Positions 46,986-60,656 of a stretch of 64,000 nt of DNA are shown here, in pieces. The DNA is from Pyrus communis (Eukaryota; Streptophyta; Magnoliopsida; Rosales; Rosaceae): assembly GCF_963583255.1 (NCBI RefSeq), contig NC_084808.1, forward strand, positions 27,608,300 to 27,672,299, in the 5' to 3' direction. Both the position numbers and the translations under genes were made by a program. The stretch's first letter is position 1. Each line of letters starts with the position of its first letter. A model generated the notes under the pieces. It searched no databases and was not told the origin of the DNA. It saw only the letters and a list, made by a program, of their open reading frames with translations.

Positions 46986-48580
46986 AGGTAGATTACACAG
47001 AATCAACGGGAACAGCTAGGTAGGGAAACACCGGGAATCGAGTCAAGTGATAATATCGTTAAGGACGGTAAAATTCTGTCGTCTGGTTCTCCTTCGAGAA
47101 TGAAATGATAAACTTCCGGGTAGAGTTTTAGGGTTTTATCCTTGCTAGAGGTCTTCTCATAGAGAAACTGGCTCACCAGGGGATCAGTCACCTATTCTGC
47201 AGCTCCATGAAGAACTAGGAGCGGCGCTGAAACCTGAGATATCTCCAATTTTGTTAGTCCGTGACGTAACAACAAACGCATGAAGCAGCAAACGTAAGAA
47301 TGGATGCACATCCGACACAAAATACAACTGAACCTGACCTTCTCCAGTTGCATCTCGATATCGTAAATAGCCTGTAGCGGTTCCACAGCAGTTTTTAACC
47401 ACACGTTGTCGTTGTAACATATCACATTGTAGACTGCCTGATAAGGGATGAGCAAACATTGACTCGGTTATCTCCATTGGATACCAAAATTCGAATCCTC
47501 TGAAAGCATGCAGGTAAGGATGTTTTGATATTACACCAATCCGTATCCATCACATTTTTCATACAAGTGAATTCACGTGGACGGTGGATAGACGAAATGA
47601 AGGACGAACCATTTCCCTTTTTCGAAGGTCTCTGAAGGCCAGCTCCGCTAATTCATTCTGTGGGACAAGCTTTGCTTTCGGCATAACTTTTGACATGAGA
47701 GTTAATATCTTCAGCACGGCCGCTGGAGGTGTTACGTCCTCTGCAATCTTTCAGCAACTCAAGGTAAGAAAATTTTCCATAATGAAAAACAATGTTCTTG
47801 ACAAAGTAAAATTTGGTTTTGCAACTTCGGGAATCAACTTATCGAAAATTCTGCACAAACTATATTCGAATGGATGCTTTCTTGATTTGTCAAGACAGTG
47901 CGATGTCTGCAAATCAGCAGAGGATTCATGTAAATTCCTAACGAGGTCTCGTATAAAAGCCTAATGAGGTCATCACAAGGAAAACAATGATTCTTAACAA
48001 CGAGACTCAACCTTTTGCTCTCTACATGGAAGCCTTCAAATTCAACTGAGCTACAAGGTACGACAGAACTTCATGATAAAAGAAAGTTGAAATCGAAATG
48101 AATGAATCTTAGTTTGTAGTGAGGCTAATGTGTATACTGGAGCAACAACTGGCTTACTTTACACATTGATGCCACAAGAACTACTCCATCCCATGCATAT
48201 GGTTCCTTTAAGTGCACCTTGAGAGTAACCACACCACGCAAGGACTGCCCCAGTATAAAGCGGGGAAACGCTTTCAACTCCGGTCTTAATTTCATTCATA
48301 ATTTTAGGAAGAATTAATCAGTCTAAGATCCCTGATAATACTTATTTCCTGTCGAAATATGCAAAGCAAGACCTTTTCCAATTAATTAGCTAAAAGATAA
48401 TAATGTAGGATTGTAGTATCTGATGATCAAGATGCTAATCAGTGTAACACCTTTAATCTTGGTGTATACTGTTCAATAACATCATCAGCTAATTGATCAA
48501 AGCTTGGGATGTAACCACATGCAATCCTTCTAAAAGACCAAAACCCGGATATATATCTAGTCCATGGCATATCCGGCTTC
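46985..48580 (-). pseudogene. Monoglyceride-lipase-like hydrolase pseudogene (copy 1)
   Basis: This alpha/beta-hydrolase family includes plant monoacylglycerol lipases and caffeoylshikimate esterase. Minus-strand pieces in order: about 48575-48450, GYAMD, then an 8-base insertion, then YPGFGLLEGLH, then a 2-base insertion, then GYIPSFDQLADDVIEQY. About 48290-48166 gives PRFILGQSLRGVVTLKVHLK and EPYAWDGVVLV; the nucleophile motif is GQSLR instead of GQSMG. About 47760-47595 gives EDVTPPAAVLKILTLMSKVM and LVPQNELAELAFRDLRK. About 47455-47335 gives WLKTAVEPLQAIYDIEMQLE. About 47240-47000 gives SAPLLVLHGAAE, then a stop, then VTDPLVSQFLYEKTSSKDKT and LKLYPEVYHFILEGEPDDRI. Frameshifts, a premature stop, a damaged nucleophile elbow and a missing N-terminus show it is dead. 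Confidence 0.87.
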
Positions 48581-48639
48581 TGAATGGTAATTCAATCAAT
48601 GAGATCAAAAATTAATAAACGCGTCATGTCTGACGAATA

Positions 48640-48910
48640 AAACAACGCATCGAGAATCAAGCCGTGTTACAATGTCATCAAGGACAGTGAAAATTCTGTC
48701 ATCGGGCTCCCCTTGAAGAATGCAGTGAAAACCATCTGGATAGAGCTTCAAAGTGTTGCAATGTCACAAAAGCAAAAGCACTTTGCAGAAATGGCAAACT
48801 GACCTTATCCAACTGCGTTTCGATATCACTCGTGGCCTTCAGAAGTTCCACAGCTGCTCTTGATCGCATGTTGTTGTTGTAAGAAATCACATTGTAAACG
48901 ACCTACGGAG
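48640..48910 (-). pseudogene. Monoglyceride-lipase-like pseudogene fragment (copy 2)
   Basis: The minus strand reads NVISYNNNMRSRAAVELLKA and TSDIETQLDKVSLPFL. It then jumps, with the strand and catalytic-Asp region lost, to KLYPDGFHCILQGEPDDRIF and TVLDDIV, and finishes near LDSR. It is a second, shorter copy of the same exons as copy 1, placed upstream of it on the same strand, with an internal deletion. Confidence 0.82.
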
Positions 48911-49998
48911 AGAAATTTAGTCCTTTTCTGCTTTTGTGGATGTTTCATCTGAGAGATAGATTTCCGGCGAAACGGAGGAGGGCCGCGCGGTCGAAAATTC
49001 GGAGTTGGAGAAAGGATCATGGCTATGGATGAACTGGCTTTTGGAAAGTCGAGTGGATTCAACGTTTGATGTTCAAAAGTTTGTGCTTTTTGGTTAACAA
49101 GTGCATTTGTTTGCACGAGCCATCTCGTTGACCACGGGCAGTGCGTTGCTCTTTGATTTGCTTGTACCGAAGAAAACGAAAAGATCATAATCTTGCCTTA
49201 ATTATCGATTTATGCTCTAAAATTCAACGTTTGCTCTAATTTGCCAATTGAAACTTAAAAATAATAACAGGTGTAACAACAGTAGATATGGTTGTATTGG
49301 ATAAGCTACATAGGCAAGTTAGTTAGGATTGTTCTATATGTACTGTTGGTTTAGCACTATGTGCATTTTAATGAAAAACCGCTCAGTTTTGTTGTTCTCT
49401 CTCTAAACTTCTCTCTTTCTTTTCAATCCTTTCTCTGTGTTCATCAATGGTGTTAATTGATTCTTCTCAGTATTCACTCAATACTGTTATCAAAAAATAA
49501 TTTACTTCAACTTTGCACTTTGTAACTCAATTTACTCTATGCTGCTGACTTTTACTTTATTCTTTGGAAGAAAGGCACCATGAAACTAAGAAATATATGA
49601 CGTTTTCAAGGAGTTGATGAGAAAGTGCCATGATTGTCTAAATTTGTACCGGACATTCTAGAGCTTGGGCAGGGACCAAGGTGAAAATCGAAAAAATATT
49701 ATATAGGACTATCTGACTATGGAATTTTCATATCGAGTGGGATTACATAGAGTCGGATGAGATATAAAATATATAGAGGTTTCATATTTTTGTGAGAAGT
49801 GCCCTAAAAAAAACATAATTTGATAAACTCAATACAAGCTTTTATCTTCGAATTAAAATACAGAAAACATTAATCTATTTTCATTAGCTCATAAATTCAT
49901 TTTTCCTTTTAATGAGGTAAAAAAGAAGAGGAAATTGGAGCTCTACTTCCAATGGTTTATGGGTGTTGACTTCGTTAATCTATGGGTGTTGCTGGGTT
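48911..49998. other. Intergenic
   Basis: The minus strand at about 49190-48930 has an open frame containing LSPTPNFRPRGPPPFRRKSI, which could be a gene fragment but belongs to no family I recognise. The rest is AT-rich. Confidence 0.3.
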
Positions 49999-50006
49999 AC
50001 AAGAAT

Positions 50007-50549
50007 TTAAGAGCATGTTTGATATTTTACTTGAATTCAACTTTTTAAACTCAAAAACAATTTTCAAGTTTTAGGCCTTAAAAACTTGTTTGTTATGACT
50101 ATTTTCAAAAACTGAACTTAAGACTAACTCAACAAAAGGTGAGTTTTTAGAGTTTTTAAACTTAAATTCACTCATTTCTTTTCTCTCCTCCTCCCCTCTC
50201 ACTCCAAAGCTATCTCTCTCTTTTCTTCTTTCTCTCTCCCCCCCCCTTTTTTTTTTGACCTTTTCGTCTCTCCTCTAATCCGCTCTCTTCATTCTCTCAA
50301 TTCTTTCTCTCACTCATCTTCCTCTCTATTTCCTCCTATCCTCTTACTTCTTTCTCTTTCTTCCAAACATCTCTTACTTTCTTTCCGCATCTCTCCTCTT
50401 TCTCTCTCTAAGTTATAAGATTTAAAAATTTTAAATCGCACACTAAACAAGTTTTGAGTCTTAAAGAAAATTGTTTTAAAAATAATTCTTAAGAAATGCT
50501 TTGAAAAATGATAAAAAAATTCAAATATGATACCAAATAAGCCCTAAAT
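50007..50549. repeat. MITE-like foldback
   Basis: Inverted ends (agagcatgtttgata on the left; taccaaataagccctaa on the right) and inverted inner phrases (caattttcaagttttaggcc versus gttttgagtcttaaagaaaattg). The interior is CT-rich. Target duplication not resolved. Confidence 0.5.
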
Positions 50550-50763
50550 CATCATAGCTATTGTGTAGATCATCTCACCTTGGGTCCATAAGACAGTTGT
50601 TTGGGCTTTCTGCCCAATTGGGTCACTGTGGGATTCAACTCCAACCGAATGGGCATTAGGCAGCTTATTGGGCTTAAAGACTAAAGCCCAATTGTCCCTT
50701 TCAAACTCGTATTTCTTTTCTATAGTTCTTTTTAATGTATTGTTATTGCTACTCACAAATGAC

Positions 50764-50925
50764 TTGTTTGAGAAGTGTTATAAAATGTTGAAAGGATATT
50801 TAGAGAAAATATTTTGAAAACTAATTTTTAGTAAAAATGTAAGTTAATCTTGAAAAAGCACTATTTTTCAAAATTAATTTCTATAGAACGGTTTTCAATC
50901 ATTTAAAAGCACTTCCCAAAACAGC
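50764..50925. repeat. Small foldback repeat
   Basis: The left arm ttgtttgagaagtgtt and right arm aaagcacttcccaaaaca are inverted. Internal match gaaaactaatttt to aaaattaatttc. Related to sequences at 11420-11615 and 51900-52110. Confidence 0.45.
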
Positions 50926-53900
50926 CTAAAATATTATCATGCGCTTCTTATACGAACTTTCAATTGCCTTAGGATAAATTTGAAATACATAATGACTTTT
51001 TTGAAATGTCGTGAAGAACTCTCTTCTTGTTATGATATTATGTAATATGTGATTACAAATAAATCTTAATTAGTGATTAGAAATAGTGGCACTCTTTAAC
51101 AATTGAAAAGCCATATTCCATTTGACTTCCATTTCAACAGCTCTCCAACTGGAAACCTGGGTTGTCCCCAAATATTTAAATATGAACAGTAAACCAAACC
51201 CATCTTCCAAACTCCATAAACTAACAATAATTCTTTGTTTGTATTATGTTTGTGTTTAAATAATGATTTAATCATCTAATCTTCTCTCAAAAGAAGAACT
51301 AAACACAACACTTCATCATGATAAGTGCGGCGACCATTCACTGTATATGTCTAGATGACCAATAAATGCAGTGTTAATCCGTATTAAGCCAAGCGGAGAA
51401 AAATAAAATACTCTAACTAAGTTTGTGTAATTAAAAAAAAACATAATCCGTGTCGTTCACCAGAAACAGTATAATCGTGTCGTTTTTCACTTTTTGTTTT
51501 TATCGTTAGTTTCTAGTATGTGTCTCTTTCATCTTGCTTGTGGATTTTTTGGTATACTTATTTAAGGGATGTGATTAGTAGTTAATGACCCTTTGGCATT
51601 TTTAAGTTGTAACTTGTGCCGCCCAAGAGTAATCTCTAAAAAAGACGGAGCTAGAAATTTATCGCAATGAGAGCGCACAAAATAGCTCCAAAAAATATGT
51701 TACTTTTCATTTGTAATTTTTTTCTATAGAATCTGTTATGGTGTAAGTCATATGATTCGTTTGGAAGATATGCATTATATCTAAAAGTCATTTTTCTCAA
51801 TAAAAATTAAAGTATATTAATCATAATTAAATATTTTACCGCTCCCAAAAATGCATTTGACACGTTAAAAACCGGCAGTTGAGACATATATTTGTTAGGC
51901 ATGTTTGAAAGGGACTTTAAAATGACTAAAAACGTTTTTGGTGAAAGTGTTTTGAGTTGAACAGCATCGGAAGTGCATATGTATTTCTTGCAAGAAGTAC
52001 TTCAAATGCTCTTTCAGGATTCACTTGCATTTTTATCAGTAATTAATTCTAAGACTAATTTCATCAAAAGCACTTTCGATGATCATTTGAAAAACACTTC
52101 GAAACACATATGTTTACATATCAAATGCACTATAATTCAAATTTGTGTTGTTCCTAGTAATGTATCTAATGATTATTTACAAAAGAGATACGATCTGAAT
52201 AGGTTTTTTGCCTTTCTTTGCATGAACATATCTTTCGTGTCAGCACCGAAATTCAGTGGGAAGAAAATCACCTCGTTGGGGTCATAGTCACCCATTGAAC
52301 CTACCTTCCTTTGCTGCTATCTATTGATCTTTACTTTCTGTGTACAGTCTCTTATGAGTTACTCATTGTATATAATTATATCTCATGTGTCATATGATGA
52401 GAAATATAAGCACACAAGTGTTTACTACTTTACTTATGACATAACAGTATGACACATTAGTGCATTTCATTTTCTTGAATGTGAACACAAAACATTGATC
52501 ATCTCGAAAGTTTACAAAGCTAATCCAAGCACATGAAAATTGTTTAAAAGACGGACTATTGAAATTTGATCCAACAGCTACAAGCAGATGTCCATTTTAA
52601 AGGTTATAATAACTTTAGTTGTTGGATCAAATTTTAATGATTCAGATACATGAATTTGATGGATTAGGATACATGGATCCGAAGAGAACCCATGTCCTTA
52701 AAAATAACGAACTCCAGTTTAAGTGACAGACATTTTACTTTGCGTGAAGAAGACAAGTATATGAATCGATTTGGTGAATTAGTTTTTCAACTAGAAAAAG
52801 CATTCAACGGTCAACAGTTCTAAATCGGTGGCATGATTTTCGTTTTATTTGCATTTAACTCTAATTTTAGTCAATTATTTTGAACTTTTGTAATTGATTA
52901 ATTTTCTCTCTGTTAATTTATAATTGCAAAAAAGTAATTTTATTCTTAATATGGAGAACATATTGTGTTTTTTTTTCTTCTTCCCTTCTGCTATTAACTC
53001 CGTGCAATTTTTTGTTTGAATTTTAAGGTTTAGGGTTTAGGGAGGAAGTTAAAGTTTAAGGAGAAATGGACCAATTATAAAAGTTCATGGGCAATTTAAC
53101 TAAAATTAAAATTCAAGAATTTTTTTTTAAAAAGCTGAATTTTTCTTATGAATTTCAATTTAATCGATTATTTATGAACTTTTATAATAAATCAGAAAAT
53201 TTGGCCAATACCTAAGAATCATCCACAAGTGTGCGTGTATTCCTTGAACCACGCGTAACATGCGGCCCATTGGCTGCTTGATGAACTGCATGCCCGAAAG
53301 AAAATGAACTGAAACCCTACTTAATATTCAAATTAATCCTACTAATATGATTGATTATTGATTAAGCCCCAATGCATCGAATCTTAAAGGGGCCATAATC
53401 CAATTCCAGATGATTAATTTGAACTTGTAGTCAAAAGGATATTAAAATAGTACGTATTGCAAATCAAAGATAAAGACTGAGGCCGGTCGAAATGCCAAAG
53501 TCGTTATTTTCAGGATCTCTTCAAGCTTAAATTCTCTGCCTTTTTAGATTAAAGTTGCTGGGGTCAATTCCTTGCTGTCACAATCGTTCATATCTACCCA
53601 CATTTTAGCATCAACATCGTGTCAATTATTAGAAAGATGGTAAGTAGCTCGTTATTAATTATATCGATATTGTTCATTAACTGCATAACATACACATGAT
53701 GATTTAATTTATCACCACAAAAATTTTTGATGTCATCGTAAGTGAAATAAAAAATATAAGTCATTTAAAGAGTAAAAACACTCAATATAAATTATATTTA
53801 ACTTTGTGAATTTACCGATTCAGAATTGTTGTATTCTTCAACAACAACCAGTCAATGTCATGGTTTCAGGGGTCCAGGAATTGCAGTTTAATTAGTTGGA

Positions 53901-54150
53901 CATATTCATACCATGGTGGGTAATGGGAAGAGCTTTCAGTGTACTGGTAATGATGATGATGTTGATTATTTGAGCTTTAATCCCACCTTTTCAACACCGA
54001 CTCTCTCAGTCATATCTTAATTTCAAGTTCTAAATCTTAGAAAACTTTAGGCACGATTTCAAAGAATTTCTAACCACCTTTCACAGTTTTCCACAGCACG
54101 AGTCATATAACTGTCTTGTCGTTCATCATCGTCGTCGCCGATCGACCTGC
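50926..54150. other. Gene-poor region
   Basis: No gene recognised in 3.2 kb. It holds a MITE-like stretch at about 51900-52110 and an inverted repeat at about 52545-52680 (gaaatttgatccaacagct versus tgttggatcaaatttt) related to the 39700 element. The rest is AT-rich. Confidence 0.4.
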
Positions 54151-54156
54151 TTCTTA

Positions 54157-54944
54157 GAGCAACTCCACCGTGCTCTTTGGTCCGATGGACCGCCCATTCC
54201 ACCAACCCAATAGCCAGAGCTACAAGCTCCAGCCCATGCAAGGCGTGTGGATGAAAGGGGGCCCAAGGGAGAGGCTCGACAAGAATCGCTGGCCTGAGAG
54301 CCTGAGGTGGAGATGATGCAAGGCTGACGTCAGGGCGACATCAGCCATGTTATTAAGGCATCCACCGGCCTTGACGCCACCACTTCTGATCTTCTCACCA
54401 ACGTTGGCGTCTCTCCATCTCCTTTTTCTTTGTCTCCTTTTGCTTCTCCATCCTCCTCTATTTTGTCTCAAACAATCGCTCTCTCTCCAACTGAAATCGA
54501 CGACACCGACTCTGATTTGAAGGCCTGCAAGATTTCGACCACCCGTGCGGTGGATCTGGTGAGAGATGGAGAAACAAACTGGAGAGACAAAAAAGGAGGA
54601 CGAGGACAGAGAATGGAGGACAAACGGAGATTGGAATTAAAAATGGCGCCGGCAACGGAATATTGGCCAGAATTAGTGGAGACTCTGAGTAGGTGGTTGT
54701 GGATGGGTGCGGAATCAGTGTATTCTTACCAACGACGATTTACCTTATCCGAAATTATAAATAAAATTATTTTGTATTATTTTATAATAAAAAATACTAA
54801 TATTTTATTGCCTATTGTCAAGTCTATTCAGTGTAGAGGTGGAGATGCAAAAGCCAGTTACTATTCATTAAAGACAGTTATGGTTCACTGGATGGATTCA
54901 ATAGTGAATAGCCCTAAGGGGCCTTTGTAACGGTGGAGTTGCTC
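54157..54944. mobile_element. PIF/Harbinger-like MITE, 788 bp
   Basis: Near-perfect inverted ends gagcaactccaccgt and acggtggagttgctc, flanked by TTA at 54154-54156 and 54945-54947. Shares ends and interior (cctattgtc, gtgaatagccctaagg) with the element at 13644-14524, in inverted orientation. No transposase. Its open frames are not gene-like. Confidence 0.82.
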
Positions 54945-54947
54945 TTA

Positions 54948-56808
54948 TTGGCTTTGGCTTTGCAACTGTCCTGGGCGAGGCAAACACCAACCTTGCTCAA
55001 TGAGGGTAGGGACTCACCAACCTCAAAACAGCATTGAAATATGTCGCGTATATATGATATTCTTTCTATACAATTTTCAGTTTCCTACTAGACGTGCTCA
55101 TTGGATAGTTGTGAGAACCAAGATTGGGTTTTCGTTACCAAATAGAATCTCTTCACAATATTATCCTGGAAGGCGATAAAGAAAATGCAACACTTGCAAC
55201 GTACATAGCACAATTACTTTTTAGCAATCACGTACATAACCCAAGCTTTTAGTGATTGATGCATTTTTGGCAATCGTTATAAACAGTCGATGTACACATT
55301 TTAACTGATGTAGCTAATCACTAATAATGTGAATCCTAGGATGAGGTGGGTCAGATATCCCTGCCGCCGCATTTCTGTTATATATTATTTGTATTTGGAT
55401 TTTGATCGTTTGATGTGACAATAAGCTTTTGAATTTTCTTTTTCTTTTGCTTTTGGGTTTTCAATTTCATCCTGAATTCGTGTTTGAGTAAATGCCAATG
55501 TCACAAAAAGCATTAAATCTAAAGAACAGTCATCACCAACAAATCCCGATAGTCCGTGTCACAAAACGGGGCCCCAGCGTCGGCCGCCTAATCATGCTCA
55601 ATTATATGACGCCATTCTGACCATGTACGGACGACATACAAAGCAATTGCATGGGTTTTTGAGGTATTGTGCCGATGATACAATAACGTATGGAAAAACA
55701 TTTAATTAATATTGTATTCGTAACATGCAAATTCTTCTTCGCTAAACATCATTTTACTCTCAAAATAACTTGCATAGTGCATAATTCTTTTATATATTTT
55801 GTCACGAAAAACAGTAGAATAACTCTTTTTTTTGTGACCAATAACAAAACCCTTTTATAAAATACATGTATCGTGGACTATGCATGTAATTAATTAGCAA
55901 CATATCCCTAATTATAAACAAGATCAATTAATGGAAACACAATTAGTGTTGCATTTAATTTGAACGGATGTTAGAATGCAAAACGGACAAATGAAACCAG
56001 GATCCAGACATACAAACCATCTACTGCCGATGATACTGCGATGTGAGAGAGACTACTCACAGACACCATCGCCGGCGCCAAAACTGAAGAGCAAGCTATC
56101 TATCCTTGATCATCGCCAGTTGGTCACCAATGACCAACCGCCACGCTTATCCTTAAGTGAAGCCAACGCTACGTTGACAAGCATGCACTTCTTATTTATG
56201 CAGGCAGGGCGTCACGGCATGGCCTTCAGCATTTTATTATGTTTCCCAATTAATGTTTATGTATATATATGTGTGCGCGCGCTTGTCCAATCTGTTTCCA
56301 TGCTTAAGACGATAATTATCTAAGATGTAGGTATGATCTATATTAACATGTCGCTAAACAAGATTAATTAACGTTATTATACATTATCGTACCTACTTCC
56401 AGGTGTCGAAATTTATCCACATGTTGGTTGATGTTGGCGTCACTAAATTCAACTGGCCGGCAAACGTATTGGTACCAAACCAATTGCAAGCATGGAAGTG
56501 GAATAAAAATAAAATAAAATAAAATAACACAACTGGATATATCATATATACTAGTGTGAGTCTGTGACAGTGCAATTTGCCAATAATATACTTAAAAAAT
56601 AGTTAGCAACCTAATAAAAATAAAGAGGAAGAAGAAAGCCAGACGAAAAGACTGCTGGAGGGTTTCGCAGCTGCTGCCTTTAGCTACATGTCACTGCTAA
56701 CACATTATAATCTAATTTAAGCTAAGTTTTCCATATCTTTTTTAAGAGGATGCAGAAAACAATTTGGGGTCAACTTACTTGGCAAACACTAAACTGGTTA
56801 TATATATG

Positions 56809-56846
<38 letters not shown>

Positions 56847-56860
56847 CACGTGACAATTGT
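54948..56860. other. Intergenic
   Basis: No gene recognised. A 115-codon plus-strand frame at 55976-56323 has no known domain. A mixed (TA)n(TG)n microsatellite lies at 56800-56847. Confidence 0.4.
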
Positions 56861-57072
56861 TAGAGTAAATTATATTTTACACCTTCAAGTTTGGGCGCAT
56901 TATAAGCTTGCTGGCCAAGTGAATTAACGGAAGTATTAACAGAATTTTTAGCAAAAGTATAACACTGTAATGAATTTGTAAGTTTGTGCATAATGTTACA
57001 ATGTTTAAAAAATAAGGTATGAGTTTGTACTAGACCCGAACTTGAGAGTGTAAAATATAATTTACAGTACTA
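56861..57072. repeat. MITE-like inverted repeat
   Basis: The left arm taaattatattttacacctt and the right arm gagtgtaaaatataattta are inverted about 200 bp apart, with caagtttggg versus cccgaacttg continuing the pairing. Target duplication not resolved. Confidence 0.6.
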
Positions 57073-57410
57073 AATTTGAAACAAAATTCACCACCATAGA
57101 AGTCAACATGGAATTTGATTACAAGTTACTCTTGTCAAAATGAGGTCCTACTCTCTTAAAGACCTCATTTTGAGGATCTGTAAGGATCAAATGCATATTA
57201 GCCACAAAATTATATTAGTTTAGACCCAAATTCTTAAAATATTTTAAACTTAATAAAGCAAAACCAACTTAAAATTCATGAACCATTAGAAAACTCATTT
57301 TCTTGTTTTGCTTTAGTAAGTTGTCAAATATTTTAAGCTTTCAGATATATACTAATATAATCTTGAATCTAATATGCATTTGGTCATCACGGGTCTTCAA
57401 AATGAGGACC

Positions 57411-57735
57411 TTAAGGTATCGTTTGGTACGTGGGACGGGACGGAACAGAGTGGGACAAGGCGTTCTGTCCCACGTTTGGTGCTCTTAAAACGGGTGGAAC
57501 GAGCTGTTCTATGGGACGAGTTTTGGGTGAATTTTCGTTCCACCTCAACCCCCTGGAACGACTCGTTCCACATCTGTGGAACACAAAATTATAACCAATC
57601 CGTCTCCTTCTTCTTCCTCCTTGTTTCCATCCGATGGTATCTTTGCTCCCGCTCCGTTCCGTTCCATCCTGTCCCGTCCCGTCCCGTCCCATTGCGTTCC
57701 GTCTCGTCCCGTTTGCATACCAAACGATACCTAAG
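57411..57735. repeat. MITE with aggtatcgtttggta ends
   Basis: The left end aggtatcgtttggtacg and right end cataccaaacgatacct are inverted. Subterminal GC-rich words (gggacgggacgga versus gtcccgtcccgt) are inverted as well. About 320 bp and non-coding. Target duplication not clear. Confidence 0.7.
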
Positions 57736-58742
57736 AGAACAGGACTTTGGAAACCAAACCTAGGCAACCTGCTTATAAGCATAAAAGAACACTAGCAGAC
57801 CGTAGTGCCAATGAGGACATTCATAAATTAAAATAATAATGAATATGTATAATTAACTCAACAAATAGAGGATTGAGTTTTCGTCATTGATCACATATGT
57901 TAGAAGGGGAGGAGTAGAATCTCAACTTTAATAAGAAACCATTTTGGCCAGCAGGTTTTGAACCCCGAATGGCATGCAATGTAAGAGCCCCTCTGTAATG
58001 TCGAATTGTGCTTCCAATAACTGGGATTTTAAAGGGTTTTGGGAGGATGCACCTGACCGTTAATGAAAAGTTGGATTATGCAATCTTAAATTAAAATAAA
58101 AGGACATGAGATAATTAATCATTACGATTGAAAGACTTACTTAAAATAAGAGAGTTAAGCAAGAGAAAGATGCATCTTGTACTGAATTCTCGTGACACTT
58201 TGAAAATAATAATGCATCGTATCCTAACTCACTCAGGACCAATATGCAAATTCATGCATCATCCAATTTCCTCTCCAACTTAATGGTTGAATCTGCGTTT
58301 TTAAACTTGGTTTGACTTTACAATATCAAAAATGACTCCAAGCCAATAAGGCTCTCTGTTTTGAAAGAGTCCTCGGGAGGTGAGAGAGAGGAACGTCTAT
58401 TGTACTAACCATTACCCTTATTTTATAAAGAGACTATCCCAAAACCGGTACACTCTTCGGTCATAAAGGAACAACATTTCAGTTGCACCAAACTCGCCCT
58501 ACATTTGACTTTACAATATGAGTGTATAAATATATAAATATATGTATATACGTACTAGAAACTCGAGTACACTTGACTTGTGGGTTTGAAAAAGGGTATT
58601 GGTTGAATGGGATACCTGGACCGTTGAACATGACAGAGAAATTGATGTGTGAAAGAGAGAACTAAAAAGCATTAAGAGAGCAATTGGTGTTTCTTTATGG
58701 TGTTTGTTTGGTGACCCAGTATAGGGTTTTCCCGTGGAATCA
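57736..58742. other. Intergenic
   Basis: No gene or defined repeat recognised; AT-rich. Confidence 0.4.
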
Positions 58743-58745
58743 TTA

Positions 58746-59359
58746 GAACATCTCCAACCGATGGCTGGTCAGAGGGCTCGTTTTAGCCCTCTGGCCCTCC
58801 AAGATTCTCCAAGATATTAATATTTTAATGAATAGTACAGGGTCATATTTACCTCCGTCTCCAATCGAGGGCCAGAGGGCCATAGGGCTCATTTTAGCCC
58901 TGTCATAAAAAACCGTCTCCAACCGAGGGCCATAGGGCCAAACATAATTTATTATTTAAATTTAAAAACTACAACAACTTAAATTCAAATCCAACAACAT
59001 AAATTTAAAAACTACAACGATAACTAGCCCAAAAAACCAAAAAAATTAGAATTTAAATTTAATGAATGGTTTAGGTATTTATAAGAAGAAAAAAAATTAG
59101 AATTTTTAAGAATTTAAAAAAAAAAAAAATTGAATACAATGGCTAGCTGACTAACCGTTGCATTCAAATTTTTTATTTAAACAATCTTGTTGGTCATAAT
59201 CGACAGGAATGCTATATTTTCTGGCCAGCCCTCTAGCCCTCTCTGATTCTGTGGGGCCCTCTCAGATTCCACAGCCCTCTGGCCTAGCCCTCGGTTGGAG
59301 ACGATTTTCGAGCTATTTTCGGCCCTTTGGCCCTCTGGACCCTTCGGTTGGAGATGGCC
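58746..59359. mobile_element. PIF/Harbinger-like MITE, 614 bp
   Basis: Inverted ends gaacatctccaaccga and tcggttggagatggcc, flanked by TTA at 58743-58745 and 59360-59362. Subterminal repeats ggccagagggc and gagggcc recur several times on both sides. The interior is AT-rich with no open frame of note. It is a different subfamily from the 13.6 and 54.2 kb elements. Confidence 0.8.
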
Positions 59360-59362
59360 TTA

Positions 59363-60230
59363 GAGGTCGAGTTATCAAGACCACAAGCCACTTATAAATG
59401 CTTTAGGCTCAATCATTTCAGATAACGCTTATACCTTATGTATTAAACGCAGTTATTGACACGCGTTTTCATCTGCTTATTGTCTCATTTGAGTTTCGTA
59501 TGTTTAATTTCTACGATTTTTATTTTCAGAATTGGTCTAACCCTTGATGATTCTACGAAGTATAAAGTTACTCGGTTGTTATTGCTATGATATTATAATT
59601 GCTTCCTCTTCAAAAAAAAATAAATTCACCGCCCGTAAGTCTTCTAGCTCTACAGGACACTGTTCGTTAGGAGTATTTTTCCCATCGTAAAAAAGAATTC
59701 ATGATCTAAAAGTAAATTTTCTGTTCTTTTGATGCATAGGACGTGTGAATAGTGAGGAGAGAGGGCGTAAATAGAGTTTGGTGAACTAGTTAAAACGTGA
59801 CACCACTATTTCCATTAAATTTATTTATTTTTTAATAAGTAATGCTAGGTAAATTAATTTTTGTAAACCAAATTTTCAAACCATAAAATGTGTCACAACT
59901 GAAAAATAAGCACGTGTTTTTAATTTTTAAGAAGTATATATATACGAGTAATGTTATTCATACCATGTTTTTGTACCACATTTTCATACCACCTTAGGTG
60001 ACATTTGATATGGATAGCCATATCATTTGAATTAATCAGATTTTTAAATTTAGTTCATTATTTAATAAACTAATAATTAAGAAAAATTAGTTTATTAAAT
60101 GATAATTGTGGTATACGAGGAATCTTTCTCTTTCATTTTCTTGGATATTGCAAATTTTTCAAATGATGTGACTGTCCACATTAGATATTATCTAAGGTGG
60201 TATAGAAATATGTATAAAAATGAATAATAT
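59363..60230. other. Intergenic upstream of IPT
   Basis: AT-rich. An inverted pair around 59958-60210 (ttattcataccatgtttttgt versus ataaaaatgaataat) suggests a further MITE ending just before the putative IPT TATA box. Confidence 0.4.
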
Positions 60231-60232
60231 TA

Positions 60233-60609
60233 CTCTATATATAAAAGAAAATGAGGGATGATGGGAGGAGAGCCAATAACAACCAGAGCGCCAGAAACAA
60301 ATAAACAAGCGACCAACAGAGAGAGAGAGACAGAGCAGAGCACGGAGCATGAACAAAAAACTAGGAAACGAGCATGACGATGTATATAATAGTCCAGCAT
60401 TAGCCAACAGCTCCAGGACAAAAACACCCCATTGCCGTTTCCTTCATTCTCCTCCGTCGCATCGGGTCTCTTCCTCCACCACAACCACCACCACCACAAA
60501 AACTGCCGGTTTTTGTTTTTGTTTTGCTCATCATACCTATCGTATTGTACTATCATCCAGCTAGCTGTCCTCCCACTCTCTCTCTCCTCTCTCCCTCCCC
60601 CCACCTCTC

Positions 60610-60656
<47 letters not shown>

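Noticed and set aside
47584..47964. 126-codon plus-strand open frame
   Set aside because: It is the antisense of the monoglyceride-lipase-like pseudogene exon, which explains its openness.
54430..54930. 166-codon open frame as a gene
   Set aside because: Lies wholly inside the Harbinger-like MITE and runs through its AT-rich end; no domain.
55976..56323. 115-codon open frame as a gene
   Set aside because: No recognised family and ends in a hydrophobic AT-rich tail; probably chance.
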